64,000 nt of DNA from Rostratula benghalensis (lineage: Eukaryota > Chordata > Aves > Charadriiformes > Rostratulidae): positions 5,285,086 to 5,349,085 of the forward strand of contig VXAI01000028.1 of NCBI GenBank assembly GCA_013399305.1. Reading direction: 5' to 3'. The notes under the pieces are model-generated. The model did not search any database and was not told the origin of the DNA. It saw only the letters and a list, made by a program, of their open reading frames with translations. Made by a program: the position numbers and the translations under genes. This document shows, piece by piece, positions 28,241 to 41,606 of this stretch. Position 1 is the stretch's first letter. The number at the start of each line of letters is the position of its first letter.

Positions 28241-28350
28241 TAGAATCAGAATGGTTTGGGTTCATCTGGTTCCTAGCCATGAGCAGGGACACCTCCTACT
28301 AGACCAGGTTGCTCAAAGACCCTGGCCTTAAACAGCTCCGGGGAGGTGAT
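28241..28350 (-). mobile_element. Short decayed CR1 3' end
   Basis: A plus-strand stretch with TAGAATCAGAATGGTTTGGG, then the AGCAGGGACACCTCCTACTAG block and a TTGCTCAAAG block is the reverse complement of a CR1 3' end. The usual TTGGAAGGGACC segment near the tail is largely missing, suggesting a deletion of about 25 bp. About 110 bp are left. Confidence 0.8.
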
Positions 28351-30891
28351 AGTGTGGCTATATAGGAAAACAGAAGATGCTTCAAATGTTTCTGGGTAAA
28401 TATTAAGCTGTGAAGTCTGTAGATCATTGACACCTAGGATAGCTAGCAACTACTGTAAAACTATAACTTTCTCACTTTCCTGAATAATTGTGTTGGTTGT
28501 AAATGCTTGAGCAAAGAAGAAATGCATGTTTTTCAATGTGCATCTGTGGTTGTTAGGCACATGACTTACAAGCTGTGCTCTCTGTTAAAGAGCTTACCGG
28601 GCCTGACTCTTGCAAAGACACTTTTACCACAGATGTGAATTCAGAAGCAAGGTTTGTGTAGAGGTTTTTCATGCAAACAAGTATTTTTTTTTCAATGTGC
28701 CTCTCAGGGTTAGTATCTCCCGAAGAGGACCATGCTGAAAACCTTCTGTGTGGTGGCTGTAACTCTCACCTTGGGAAAAGGGCTTAATGGATCCCCCCGT
28801 CTCTTGGGGTGTTTAAACAGTTTTGCCTTTAACTACATCAACTGGATATAAAATATGTATGAATATGTCTTGTGACAAACTGAAGGTATAAAGTACAGCC
28901 TACTCAGATAATTGTTTGCTGTATCTTAGTTGCAGGGAAATTAAAAGAAAAGAAAATTCATGAATGAAATTAATGAGTTTGTATTATTTTTTTTCTAACT
29001 TAAAGAGTAATCTGTCTGAATTGACAACTTGCTACCTTGCTGAGAAGAGCTTAATTTTTTTGAATGCAAGTCCTTGGTCTTGGAAATGTGTTTTATATAA
29101 ATATTTTGCATTTTAGATGAGGATTGGAACATTGTAGTATATCATCTAGAAAACAATGTTGATGTACAGCAATCCTGTGCAACTTCAGAGCTCTTTGATG
29201 TAATAGCCTTTAAGCATAACAGGTAAACCTGTTTCCCTGATAGTTTTTGTCTTTTTGTGGGACCTGATCCAAAAGTCATCAAAGTCTATGGAAACCACTC
29301 TATTTCAATGGGAATTGAATGAGGAGCATGATTTCTGTGGTCCAGTGTTTAAAAAAAAAACAACCCAAAAAACAAAACAACAAGAAACAAAACTTAGCTG
29401 TAAAGTCATAATTGCATCCAGATGGGTTTCTCTAAGTGTTTGTGAAGCAGCTGGTGGAAATGCCTTGATCTGACCAAAATTCAGCGTGCCACTTGTTCCT
29501 GTATGTGGGCAAATCTGTCTCAATCTGGAAGTAATTAGTCTGGAACCGCCAGGCCCCTGGGCAGCCCTTTTTAAATGAGTTGCAAATAAAAAGGCTAGAA
29601 AATCCTTAAGACCAAGGTATATCATCTGCCATGTGTTTTATCAGTAACTTGGTTTCTAGATTTATTTTTTTTTTAAATGTGCTTTTTTGTGTGTGCATCA
29701 AGCTACGCGTGCAACGTGTTGTACAGTGTTGGTTGTCTTCCTGTTGTTCTATTTTATTGTGTTCTTCTGCACGTGGTACGCATTATGCTGTATTCTGGGC
29801 CAAAATATTTTTTTTTTCTCCTTTCTTTTACATTAATACGTGGGACACCAGAATTGAATTTCTGAGCCAGACTCTAGGTTAGTGCTGTGGACACAGCAGC
29901 CTTTCCTTTGCTCTGGACAATTTTCTGGACCTTAGCTGGGCCCTTTTGTGCGGTGCTGCTGAGGAACTAAGAAATGTGAGCAAAACACCCACAAATAAAA
30001 CAAAGAAATACCCGAGATAAATGTATATGTAATGTTCAACAGCAGGTTTATTCCTTGGGCTGCTCCTCGTTTTGCAATGGAGCGCATTCTTATTAATTCC
30101 CAAGCACTGCAGTCTCGGGGCAGAGCATCATCCTGCCTCTGACAGCATTCAGCAGCAGCTGTTTAAGGAGGATAATAAAAAAAGACAAAAAGCTAGTAAT
30201 AGCTCACCAGAATTATGTTCTCATCTTCAAAAACGAGCCATAAATGTATCTCACCAATTTAAGTGGAATTATTTGTGCTGTTCCGAGTCGGGGAAATATG
30301 AAGGCAGTGGTTCTATAACTCTTTTCTGTGAGGTCAGTGCTGAACTGCTGAGCTATTACTGCTTGACCAGAGACCCTGAAAAAATAGGTTGGGGCAAAAG
30401 AGAAAGCAGCTAAAAAATTTAAAACTCTATGATTTTTTTGAGAGGCCATGTACACATGAGTGGAAGCATTCTTAGATACGCTTTTTAGAATAGCGATAGT
30501 ACCTAGGAGATGTATTTCATCATATGTGGGAAGAGGGAATAAAAGTGGAATTTGAGAAAAATACATTGATGGAAACCCAGCAAGCTTCTCAAGGTTCTGA
30601 AACAGAGAAACAAAATTAACTTTTTTAATTCTGTTATGACTAGCTGAGCTGTAATGTAATATAGTAAATCTCTCAGCGTTATGTAATAAAATCAGTCAAA
30701 AAATGACAAAAGTATAAACAATGCGTTAATGAAAAAGCCTTGCAGGACTCATATTTAAATTGGATTGTGCCTGTTTGATTTATACTGGTGTGCAAGTACA
30801 CTCAGCTCAAGTGTTTGTGGAAGCATGGACAGTTATCCTCTTGCTCTGCAGTTGCTGTTCCTTTTCTGTATTTTTTTAAGATTTGGAAATA

Positions 30892-30951
30892 CATTTCTAA
30901 ATATTATAATATCATATATTTATATTATTTTTATAATTATTTATATTCATA
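30892..30951. repeat. AT-rich low-complexity block
   Basis: About 60 bp of almost pure A/T, made of TATTATAAT/TTATATT-like units. Confidence 0.75.
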
Positions 30952-32576
30952 CAGAAATCTGTTGTGCAGTCCAAGAATATAATTAGGAACAGGCAAATAG
31001 CCATATTTTACTGTAACATGGTAAATGATGGAATTACTAGATTGTCTTGAGCTCACTTGGCTCAGCTTAGATGCAGATAAAACCCATCAGCAGAAAACTT
31101 TTCACTTGAGCGGTATCAATGCATTTTAAGAGGAAGCAATTCCCTGGTGTCACTTAGATTGCAGGCCTGAGCTCTGCATGTGTTGATATTTCAGAAAACA
31201 AAATACATGCAAATACCCTTTTTTTTTCCCCAGCATCACTTCTGATGGTACCTCTGGTGCTGCTGCGGTGGCAACTGCTTTGTTCATGCCTAATGGGCAG
31301 AAGCCTGCAAGGTGTGCAAAGCCCATTAGCCTCTTCTAAAACAAACCCAAAAGGAAGCTATATGGGTGAATATTTAATTTATAGCTGTGAAAAATGAGAG
31401 GAAACAGAAGGGGTTTATCAAGTTCCATACCAGTTCCTTGCTTTGACTCTGAGCCTTATTTCCGCTCCCCTTGTCTGTTGATAGAAATACCACTTGATGC
31501 TTCATCAAGATGTTGCTTTCAGCTGTAGCGTGCAAATACTGTCAATGTTTTAGTATCCCAAGACACTAGGCTTAGCTCTTTCCTATTTTGATTCGACATG
31601 ACAGATGTGTTTGAAACCTCTGTTCTGAACAAAAGCATACGGATGTTGGAAGGTGCTCTGTAATGCAAGGTACAGAGAAAGTAGCATAATGCAGCGGAAA
31701 AGATTAAAGAACAAATATATTAAAACTGAGTACTCCTTTGTAAAATGTAATCAATTTAAATGAGGGGAAAAAAAAGAGGATTGAATGCAACCAAACATAA
31801 TGCTGACTGCTGTGGGATGAAATAGGTTGTACTGGGGGTCTCAGATGTGTTCCTGCTGTCAGAATCCTGTTTGCTTGCAGAACTATTCTTAGATTTATTT
31901 ATGCCTTGCTCTCCAGGTAGGCCAAGGAACTGCACGGTGGCAGCAGAGCAATTGTCCCCAGTGACATGGTACATCTGTAATCCCACTGCCTGTTGCAGAA
32001 GGCGCATCTATAGGGTATTTTTAGGGCTGCATCTTGAATGGAGCAAGTAGCAGCCTCACCGTTTGGCGCAATCTGCTGTGTGGGAGGTGGGGATGTCGTG
32101 CCCCAGCAGGCCGCCTGGCCTGGCGTGCCCATCGGCGTGTCCTGGCACAGCCCGATCTGCCAGGCGGTTCCCTCAGCGGCAGTGGGTGGGAGGCAGCCTT
32201 CGCCTGAAGACGCCTTCGTGAGCGGTGCAGGGATGAGGTAACTTGGTAGGATTTAATGGGATCCATGTGACTTGGGTTGCTGATAGCGGTGCACTGATTT
32301 ATGCGCTGATGTATGTGACAAGCACCCAGGCTCCTTTGAACCCTCCACCCCGGCCTGCGTTACAGAGATGCAACGAGGTAACGTTCATCCCTTCGTGGTC
32401 CCAGTCCGCCCACACGCACCATATGCATAATTTTTCTATAAAGGATGACTGCTGGGGTGTATAATCTGAATTTAAGGCAGTTGTATGTTTTTCACATATG
32501 ATTGTTCAGAGATATACTATATCTAACCACACCTGAACGAGCTTATTTGTTGTGTTCTGGGAATGCATCATGTGAC

Positions 32577-32606
32577 TTTTTTTTTTCTTTCTTTTTTTTT
32601 TTTTTT
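32577..32606. repeat. T-rich run with C interruptions
   Basis: About 30 bp of T broken by two C. Confidence 0.8.
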
Positions 32607-33336
32607 AATGAAGATCCTGATGATCTGGTATCTTATTTTTCTATTGCTCAATTTCATTGGCTATCTTGCATTTGTTAATATAAATGCTCTTATGAGAATT
32701 TTTATTAAGTATGGCAATACTGTTTGCATACAAAGTTATAGATGAATGGTCGGCTTTTCAGACGTGCTCATTGTTGGGCGAATCTCATATCCTTTAAGTC
32801 GGTGGTAAATCCTTCATTAGTATCAAAACTAGTGCAGTGAAGGCAACACACAAGCACTTTTGGAAACCATGCATTAAGAAGGTGTCTGTCTGCTTGCAGG
32901 ACTGACAGGATAACAAGCTCATTGCTTCTGTTACAATGCTAGAATTTGGAGATTTGCATAATACAGAGCAGTAACACTTTAATTTACAATTCATGAATAA
33001 GCCTTTCAGACAGTAGTTTATGACACAACGGAAATTTGTGAATGCTTCTCAAGTAAATTGCTGGGTTTGAGCACATTTTGTTATTTATTGGGAAGCCGAA
33101 ATTATACTCAGATGCCCAAGCCTGGAAACAGAACATAATTTGGCATTTGTGCATAAATGGATCCTGAACAAGAATGGTGGGGAAGTGCTGAAATGATTCC
33201 ATATTTAGTTGTGCATGTAATAGGTAAACTTGGTTATTCTGTGCTTTCATTGTGAATATAGGCATTTCTTTAATTAGGTGGCTATAAAGAGACAAGGTTG
33301 CAGTTAAGAAGACTGAATCCATATAAACCATATAAA

Positions 33337-33343
<7 letters not shown>

Positions 33344-33367
<24 letters not shown>
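33344..33367. repeat. Poly-T run (24 T) preceded by C run
   Basis: A run of seven C followed directly by 24 T on the plus strand. Confidence 0.9.
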
Positions 33368-34680
33368 GCCAGTATTTAAGGGTAATGCAGGTCTGGGAGA
33401 AGCCCTGATTGCTTTAGAGCTGTCAGAAACTCTGATAGATTTTAAAAGGACTTCTGTGCATACTCTACGTGACTAAAAGATATTGCTGGAGCTTTTCTTG
33501 TGGTTGCTGTGCTGGTCTTTTGGGTAATGTAAGATAAAGCAGGAGGTGGGGCCTGGGAAGTGTCTGGTGATGGTGTTCATGGGCTGCGTGAACCTGTCTC
33601 CCAACAGCGGGATCATGGTGTTCCCCAGTGCCAGGAGAGTTGTGTGAAGATGAATGTAGGAGTAATGGCAGATGTGCTGACAGAAGAGCTGCATCAGGAG
33701 ATGAAGAGCTGAAATATAGATAGAAGGTACAGTCACATATGATGACTACATGATAAACCCGATAAAAACTTGCTGAGGAGCAGCTTGGATTACAAAGAAC
33801 TTTTTGCCTCTTTCATCTCTTATGATAATTAAACGGTCCATTTTTATTCAACTTCTTTCAAATGGGGTTCTAATTAAGCAATAACTAATGAAATATGAGA
33901 TTGAGCATCAGCAAATCTTTGATGGTCAGAGACATGCCCAGGGCAAAGTCCAAAACAGTTTTGTAAAATTTGTGTTTGTAACGAGGCAAAAACAGTTATT
34001 ACAGGAGACAGATTCCCTGAGTGTAAGTGCAGATTGAATTAATTTTCTTAGTGTTATGCTGAACTGAAAAAAAATGTAAAATTAAATATGTATCCCTTTT
34101 AATGTGGTTGCTATATCATCACCACAAATTTTTAAAAAATGCATCTGTAACCAGATAAGATGCTATCAGGCACTTTTAATTTTAATTAAGATTTAACCTA
34201 TTGGAGGAATATGTATTTAAAGAATTAATTAAAATGCTGTTCACCATGTAAGAGATTTCAGTATAGGAAATGAGTTAATTGCGGTATCATAGGGGATCTG
34301 TGCTTTGCAAGCTGTTTTGTGATGCTAAAAAAGCATCTTCGGGTGTTTGGTAGAGACCTCCTGGGAGAACCAGAAGTTGATGATGGCCGCCCTTTTGGTT
34401 TAGTTTGAGAAAAAGCAGTTGCTGGTCTCGCTGCGTCTGTGTGTGTCAAACAGTCTTATTTCAGGTTCTGTTTTCCTTCAGGGTGGGTGGCTGGCACAAA
34501 TGCTCACAATACTTGAGATAATTTGGCATAATTTGATTGCATCAGGGTAATCCTGTATCCTGCAAGAAGGGTTTTTAAGGTGGTTAAAATACCTTTATAG
34601 ACTGAAGTCTTCCACGCTGTTATTCTTGATAAACCTGTATCACTGTGAGTTTATTTTTTGCATTCTGCTGAACATCTGAA

Positions 34681-35200
34681 GTTACGGCTGGAGTTCCTCA
34701 AGGATCAAATCATGCCTTATTTAATATTTTCATTAGCAGCCTTTACAGAAAAATTAGAATTGTGCTGAATAAATTTGCCAACTCCAAAGCTGAGACACAT
34801 TGGCAAGGCCAGGGAGGACTGGATTATTGTGTGAGAAAAACCGCTTTCCTCTGCTGGTAATTGGTTTCAGGAGAATATCATGGGCTTAAGGGCGGACGGT
34901 ACTTAATTTCTTCAATAAGCTCAACCTCATCATTTGGGAGCAGCAACGAAGGAAGGTATCCTGCTTGTATTTAGGCAAATGAGTTTAAGCTGCCCCAGGT
35001 CGAGGAAGGGTAATTTGGATGAAGGTAGAAGGACTGGCCAACCTTGGTACGAGTAGCCTGGAAGAGCTTGACTTCAGCCTAGAAAAGCAAACCCTGGGAG
35101 GAGATAGGATTGCTCTCTGTATGTATATAAAAGATGGGGGGGGGAGGGGAAGCATAGTTATTTAATCTAAAGGATGGTTTTAGGAGGAGGCTTTGGGTGC
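34681..35200 (+). mobile_element. Ancient, heavily diverged CR1-like LINE remnant
   Basis: Plus-strand similarity by eye to CR1/L3-type ORF2: GGAGTTCCTCAAGGATCA (the GVPQGS-type reverse-transcriptase block), then a stretch reading like NxFNKFANSK, and further on a block like the SLEKxxxGGDRIALCMYIK-type region. Many stops and indels. Boundaries are approximate and the family could be CR1 or another L3-like LINE. Confidence 0.55.
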
Positions 35201-35216
35201 AAATATGGCAGCTGCT

Positions 35217-35232
35217 CAGGCAGGCAGGCAGG
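35217..35232. repeat. (CAGG)4 microsatellite
   Basis: Four perfect CAGG units at the edge of the old CR1-like remnant. Confidence 0.85.
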
Positions 35233-37903
35233 TTATCTCTCACCCTCTGTTGCTTCCCCATGGGCAGGATGCCTTGAGCATTAACTTGTGGTGGCAGACC
35301 CCAAGGTCAAGTGGTGGAAGTAACTCTCTTCAGAGCACGTGGAGTGGGGAGCTTGCTTTAAACTATGTGTTTGAAAAGAAAGAACAAAGCTTCTAGAGAG
35401 AAGTATTTAAAAAGCAACACAACGCATAGACAGCCCTGTCTTCCTTAAGGATTTACTGCTGCTCTTGGTGGTTGCGTGGACGCGCCAGACTTCTTCTGAC
35501 ACCTCTGAGTAGGTGCCAGTCTGTCAGATTAGCTCAACTAAAATAAACCTTTCTCCCACTCCCTGCCTGCTATAGGCCCTTTGAGAGAGAATTACTTTTT
35601 AAAATGTATTGGGGTATTTGCTGGGCTTTTGTTCTGCAGTTTTAAGATCGTTTTTAAATTAGCAGAGAGGAGGTGAAAAATGTTGGCCACTTAATCCTGT
35701 CATTTAATGATCTTATCCTCTGAGCCAGTGTTTGTAGAGAAATGGCTTACCTTGAGCCATTCTCTCCTTTCCTTGCCTGTTTTCCACAGAGTGTCTCCTA
35801 TTGTGTTAAGCCAATAACCCTTTTTATATAGGTCAGCGTATAGTATTAATGAGCTTTTATACTGTGGTTATAAATGTCACACGTGTTTCTTAGAGCAGGA
35901 GTGGGGAATAGAAAATACTACCTGGATTTGTTCTTTCCAACAGTAGATGTGTGAAACAGTTGGCCTTCTGATGTGAAAAAACCCCCAAAACAACCAAAAC
36001 CACCCTGCTTTGATTATCAGAGCCTTTTAGCTCTTGTCATTTAAAATGCAATCCAAAAGACCAAATGTTGTGGTGCTTGTCTTCAAAAGGAAAATTTTTC
36101 TCCTTTAGGGAAATTAAAAAAAAAAAAAAAACAAAAACCAAAACTTGTTGTGAGGTAGGCATACCTGTTATAAGAGAATTTTACAGGACAACCTGTTGAG
36201 AACTTTTGTCTTGTGAACCCGCACTATGTTCAGGAGTGCTTGGCTGTGTTGAACCTCTGCTTGCAGCAGAACAATCCGAGTTTTACCACCTCCTCAATAA
36301 GCAGCTGATAGAGGTACAGGTTGGGCAGGCTGAGCTCCTACCAAGAGTGACCGGTATGTTTGACTTGGTGTGATGTCTCCAAGTCTCCATGGGGATGGCA
36401 AGGTGTAAGAAAACATTGCATAGTGCAGAAAGCAGAGTCCTTGGAAAGGTACACAGGCGGTTCATAGAGGGGAGAGTGGTAGTGGCTCTCCAAGGCACTC
36501 CTTGAGCATCTATGGATTGCAGAGCACGTCAGTAATGCCATTTTGTCAGGCTTCTGCTATTTAATTTGCTCCAGCAGCACAGCGATACTGCTTTAAGACT
36601 GTAAGACGAGGTAGCCCTAGTGTTGTCACTTCCATTTCATTTTCAGCCATATTATCTTAGTAAACAAAGGGTTGAACATCTGCAATTTTGCTTTATCAAC
36701 TGGTTGTATAATGCTGCAAAGAAAGAAAAGGGAAAGCTGAAGACATTTGAAAGTAGCTTAATAAATTAGTATTAGTATTGTAATTTGCTCAGTCTTTACT
36801 TTTGAATTTTGGCTACTTAGCAAAAATTGCTCAGAAGAGCTATTAATTTTACCATAAGAATGATGATGCTTTATATATAAAAGTATCTGACCATGTGTTT
36901 GTATCTCTAAAGGACAATGACTGATGAAATTTAATGTAAAAGGAAAAATAAATTATTATTACGTGTCACACTTTCAAAGAAAATGGAAAGTAGGTGGATT
37001 TAGAGCCCTAATTTTCTCATTTGCCCTACGGCTGTATATAATACATGCTTTTCAGAGTTCGGGTTAAGTGTCATCTGAAGAGTATTCTTAAATGGAAAAG
37101 TAAATACCACAGATTTTGCAGTGTTAAATAGATGATCTGATATGTACTTGCATGGATTTCAGTATTGTATAGCTATTTTCCTATCTGGTTGGTACATTTT
37201 ATGTTCCTCTGGTGTAGTGTGCTGATTTCTTCTGCTGCTGCTTCAGGAGAGCTAAGAATTACGGTCAAGATGTAAGGTCTCTTTCAAGCTGATTAATTTT
37301 AAAAATCACTGGTTGAAGAAACAATATTACAAAAAGGCCTTTAGAGCTGATTTTTTAAATTATGTTTTTTTCTGGCCACAGAAAGTAAGTACCTTTGCAG
37401 GGTTGTGAAGTTAAGTTGGAATATGGAAGTTGATCACTGTGGTGGGCAGGAGTGTGTTTTCTTTTTTTTTTTTTTTCCTTCTAATTTCCTGCTAGTTTTA
37501 GTCTAATATGAAACACCTGCTATTATCATTGCCTTTCACCATACAGGGAACGTTTTTTTTCTAGGCAAGCACAGTGATTACTCCTGCAAAACTGCCAATT
37601 TAACAGCAAACCCCCCAAGGACTTTGCAGTGTTCAAGGAACCTGCATCATCAGCATATAATGATGTACCACAGGTATTAAGCAGCGAGCAATTCTTTTAC
37701 CATTAGAGAAATGGGCAAATCTGGGTTAGCCCCCAGGAGAGTAAGAGTTCAAAGGTCTTGAACAGCTTCCTAGTGCCTGTGTATCAATTGGCCACCTCCC
37801 CGTTGCCCTTCAGTGGTTCAGGGAAAAGCTGGAAGTTTTCTGTGTTCTCAGAGTCCTGTGCTGAGGTCGCTTGTTTGCAGGCTTCTGGTGCTGCCGTCCT
37901 CTT

Positions 37904-37924
37904 GAGAGAGAGAGAGGGAGAGAT
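37904..37924. repeat. (GA)n microsatellite
   Basis: Short GA dinucleotide run with one GGG interruption. Confidence 0.8.
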
Positions 37925-39499
37925 GCTTCAGGTTGGCGTGCGGTGTCTTATGACTGATGATGAGGCTCTTTTTTAGATGTCTATCATGTGCCTGGTGATA
38001 TGCCATAAATGTATGCTGTTTGCCCTAAAATAACCTTGGTGCTTCTATTTTTTTCTGTGAACAGACCTAAAAACTAAAAAAGAAATAATTTAGTCTTGTT
38101 AGGAGTTGGGTCTTCTATCTGCGAAGTTTCTAAAAAACCTTGGAGGAGCTGAGGGCAACTCCTTGCCTTCCTCTTCTTACTGCCTGTGATCCTTTCTTTC
38201 AATACAGCACTAACCCACTCAGCTGAATGGTAAATGTCATGGACATATCTTCATGTTTGTTTGGGTTTTTTTGTATCAGATGAAGCAAACTTCAGTTATT
38301 CCTTATCTGATCATGAAGGATAAATTTGATGTTGCTTTTGGGCATGCTTATTCTAGATCTTCTTTCTTGGTTGTTTTCAGGACATAAGTGACACTAATTT
38401 GCACTTGCATAGTTCTTCTATCTTGTTTACCGAGCAGCCTGGGTGATGTGAAGATGAGCAATGATGTTTTGAAAGACCAGATGCTTGCCAGTGTCTTTAA
38501 AATTCTCTACTTTTGTGTTTGATCAAGCCCCAGGGTGAGACAGAGGCAGCTCCCTATAAATGCAAAAAGCAGTAGAAAATGGGATCCCTGGCTTGTTCCT
38601 CAGCTGAAAGCTCATCCTAACATTTTTTTTTTTTTGAAAAGCAAGCAGTAAGTATGGCTGTCCGTTGACCAGACCTAGCATAGGTGACAGCACCTGCTGG
38701 AGGTGCTTCTGGGCAGGGAGAAAACAAATAAATCTTTTCTCCCTGTGCCCCCGGCATTTTAGCAGGTTGTGAGACACATGAAGTGACCGAAGGCCTTGGC
38801 AGGTCTCCAGCCCCCATTGGCCCTGGCACGGGTTACTTCCCTGTCTTTGGGAATGCTGCTTTGGACCAGTGAAGGTTCGAGCTTGTCCAATACAGGTTCA
38901 TGGGTCGATGGTGATGGACTCAAACATATGCAGATGTGAGCTGCTTTTGTGTTTGGACCTTTCAGTGTTTATTGCCTTTAAACACCAGTTTATGGCAGTC
39001 TTAGATTTCTTAGAATGACTCTGAGAGACTATGTGTTTTATTCACAGGTTGACTTCCAAACCTTAGAAGTCTGTGACATGAGGATTTGACCTAATATCTT
39101 GCTGGAATTAGGAAGCAAAAGAGATAAGAAGTGTTTTTACGTTGAGGCCTGTTTTAATTCTACTAAAAAATATTTGGTCACTGAAATCTTCACATCAGCC
39201 AGTGGCTGCAGAAATTTTGCATAATCCAAACCAGGCTTTTGTTAATACTTCACTGGTATCCTTTGAACCTGCTGAATGCATTTTAATTGATTTGGAGGGA
39301 TTATATTGAAGGATAAAGTTAGTCTTTGTTAGCAGGAGGAGAACAATAGATTATTTTTAATTGTTTGGGGGGGGGTTGTTTTTTTTTTTAATAAATAAAC
39401 CAGCAGTATTTAATGTGGTGCCTTCAGTATTGTTAGGTATTCCGTGGCAGAAAAGTGAAATACCTGTCAAAAAAGTGCTGATTACGGCAGGTTGCCCAG

Positions 39500-39730
39500 A
39501 GTGCTCAACTCATTGGAATCCAACCTCCCAGACCGGAACGGGGTGCCGCTCAGGCTCTTTGCCTCTCGAGTTGTTTCTGCAGCCTGTAAATCCAAAGCAA
39601 CAGCTGTCAGGGCATGAATGGCTGCAGGAGCTGCGTGGCGAGGCATGGCCGAGCTATGGGGCTCCTCTCCGTTGGAGGAGGTGTCAGCCCGGGCCCTGGC
39701 AACGCCGACCGGAGTCCGGAGGAACTGAAA
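39500..39730. other. Isolated CpG-richer patch
   Basis: About 230 bp with a dozen or so CpG in otherwise CpG-poor DNA. It lies within a 149-codon plus-strand open frame (39361-39810) whose product shows no recognised domain and whose start lies in a G/T low-complexity run. The frame is probably a by-product of composition. Confidence 0.35.
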
Positions 39731-39851
39731 GCATGGGATTAGAAGAGCTTACATCCTTTGACTTTGTACTGGATCACTGGATTGAAATCACTTTGATAGG
39801 TGCTTTATGAGGATTTTGCAGGGTTGGTTGTTTTTGGATTTGTTTGGGTTT

Positions 39852-39855
<4 letters not shown>

Positions 39856-39887
<32 letters not shown>
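39856..39887. repeat. Poly-T run (32 T)
   Basis: Longest homopolymer in the window. No polyadenylation signal or retrocopy body is evident on the side where a minus-strand retrocopy would lie. Confidence 0.9.
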
Positions 39888-41590
39888 CCTTAAGTCTCTG
39901 GAAGTATAACACTGGTTTGCCTGGCCTCTGGTTTTGCAGCAAGAGTAGTATTGAGTTTAAAGTGGACGTTGAGACAAATCAAAGTACAACCAAAGCTGTA
40001 CTTACCGTATCAGCAGGGTGCTCCTTCATGGGATGCAGAGTATCACCTTCAAATCAATATCAAAGAAAGCTACTCCCTTCCCCTCCCTTCCCAAGGATGC
40101 TGTTGCTTTGGGAACAGGATACATTTCATACATGAGCAGATCCACAGGCCCCTTTGTCAACATAGCTGGGTTTCTGAAAGTTTTTTTTTTGTTGTTTTTT
40201 CCCCTCAGTAAAACAAGGAATGTACTTGCAGCATATTGTAGCACTTTTTTCCCCCAATTAGCATCTTAGGGTAATGTCTCTCCTTCCTTGCTCTCTCCCA
40301 TCTCTAATGCCCTAAAAACTAAATTGTCAAGCTGCTATTTTATGCTTTTAATATTTAATGACTAAAATAAACTATTTAAAAAGTCAGCTGATAACATAGA
40401 GTAAATGGGAAGATATGATGAACCGTGCAGCACAAACTTCCATTTATTTCTATGCAGACTATGTTTTGAAAAATATCCTGGGTGGGGAGGGGAAAGACCT
40501 TAATTTAAAAATGTTTGTGATAGCTAGCATTGGGTATGAATTCAAATAGACCAAACCAATTTCTTCCCCAAAATTCTCTTTAATTGACCTTGTTTTTTGG
40601 GCTTTGCCCATGTAAATACAGGGCAGAGAAAAGCAGTGTTTGAGAGCAGCTTCTTAGGAATACATTATTTTTTTTTCTTTTTCTTTCCCCTTAACATCTT
40701 GTATTTTTAAGTTGAGGTAGTAGTGGAGATTTCCAGAGCAAATATGTTGGGATGTGCCTACCTTGCATTTAATTGCAAACTCTTTTAAGGAAAGTTGAGC
40801 ACCGTTCCACTGTGTATCAGTAAGTACAATTAGCAATGAAGAGGTTTCCTTACATGCAAATCAGTAATGTTTACTGAACTCTCTCAATAAGCTTTATTTG
40901 GGGCGAGGAGGTGTGGGGGGGAAATAAAGAGAAAGAAGAGCTTAGAGGTAGTTATAGTCCTGCTAGTGCTCACCCTTCTTTACCCTTCAAGCTACAGATA
41001 AAAATTTTCATGTAGTCAAAAGCAGCAAGATACAGAACTGGGAGAGCTGAGGGGTCTGTCTGGGACAGCTGGGGATGAGCTGTTTATGTCTTACAGTTCC
41101 ATTGCTGCCTTTTTTCATTTATCGAAGGAAATGGTATGAGGTCAGCAATTTAGCTCTCCCAGTGGTATGCTCCTGTACCTGATTTTTCACTTCATTCAGG
41201 TGCTAAGTGGTGAAATTCGGTGACCAAAGCAGCTTCTGAGAATATTGTGAGATTTTTTTTCTTAATTTTTAATTTATTTTTTTTTAGTCTGCTGTATGTC
41301 ATTTTTGTACCAGGGAGAAATGAGAAGGCTTTTAGAGGATGAAGTAGGCAGCATGCCATTAAGGAGTTCTTAGAGTAAAATAATTGCTTTAAAGACATTA
41401 GGCACAGAGGTTCTGCATTATCAGCTAATACACTAACATTCTGTTTACTCGCTGGGTTAGCGCTTTCCCTGTAGATGGCTTTCTATCTGTTAATGAGCTC
41501 ATGATCCTTATGGGCAGTAAATTATGATGTCAGGCTTCAAAAATAAGTGTCTTCATCTCTTGTGAAGATTATTGAAACCAAGTAAATAAA

Positions 41591-41606
41591 CACACACACA
41601 TACACA
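41591..41606. repeat. Short (CA)n microsatellite
   Basis: Brief CA dinucleotide run with one T interruption. Confidence 0.75.

Larger units (their letters stand above)
28351..34680. other. Non-coding DNA with A/T tracts
   Basis: No supportable gene. Holds an A/C-rich tract at about 29350-29395, an AT-only block at 30892-30951, T runs at 32577-32606 and 33344-33367, and a small GC/CpG-richer patch at about 32050-32240. The open frame at 33473-33736 (minus) is not recognisable. Confidence 0.55.

Noticed and set aside
33473..33736. Minus-strand 87-codon frame as a Harbinger-type transposase remnant
   Set aside because: No catalytic or helix-turn-helix motif could be recognised; similarity was only impressionistic.
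39361..39810. 149-codon plus-strand open frame
   Set aside because: Starts in a G/T low-complexity run, has no domain or splice context, and sits on a GC-rich patch that suppresses stops by composition.
39856..39887. Poly-T run as the tail of a minus-strand processed pseudogene
   Set aside because: No polyadenylation hexamer just inside the run, no recognisable coding remnant at higher coordinates, and no obvious target-site duplication.
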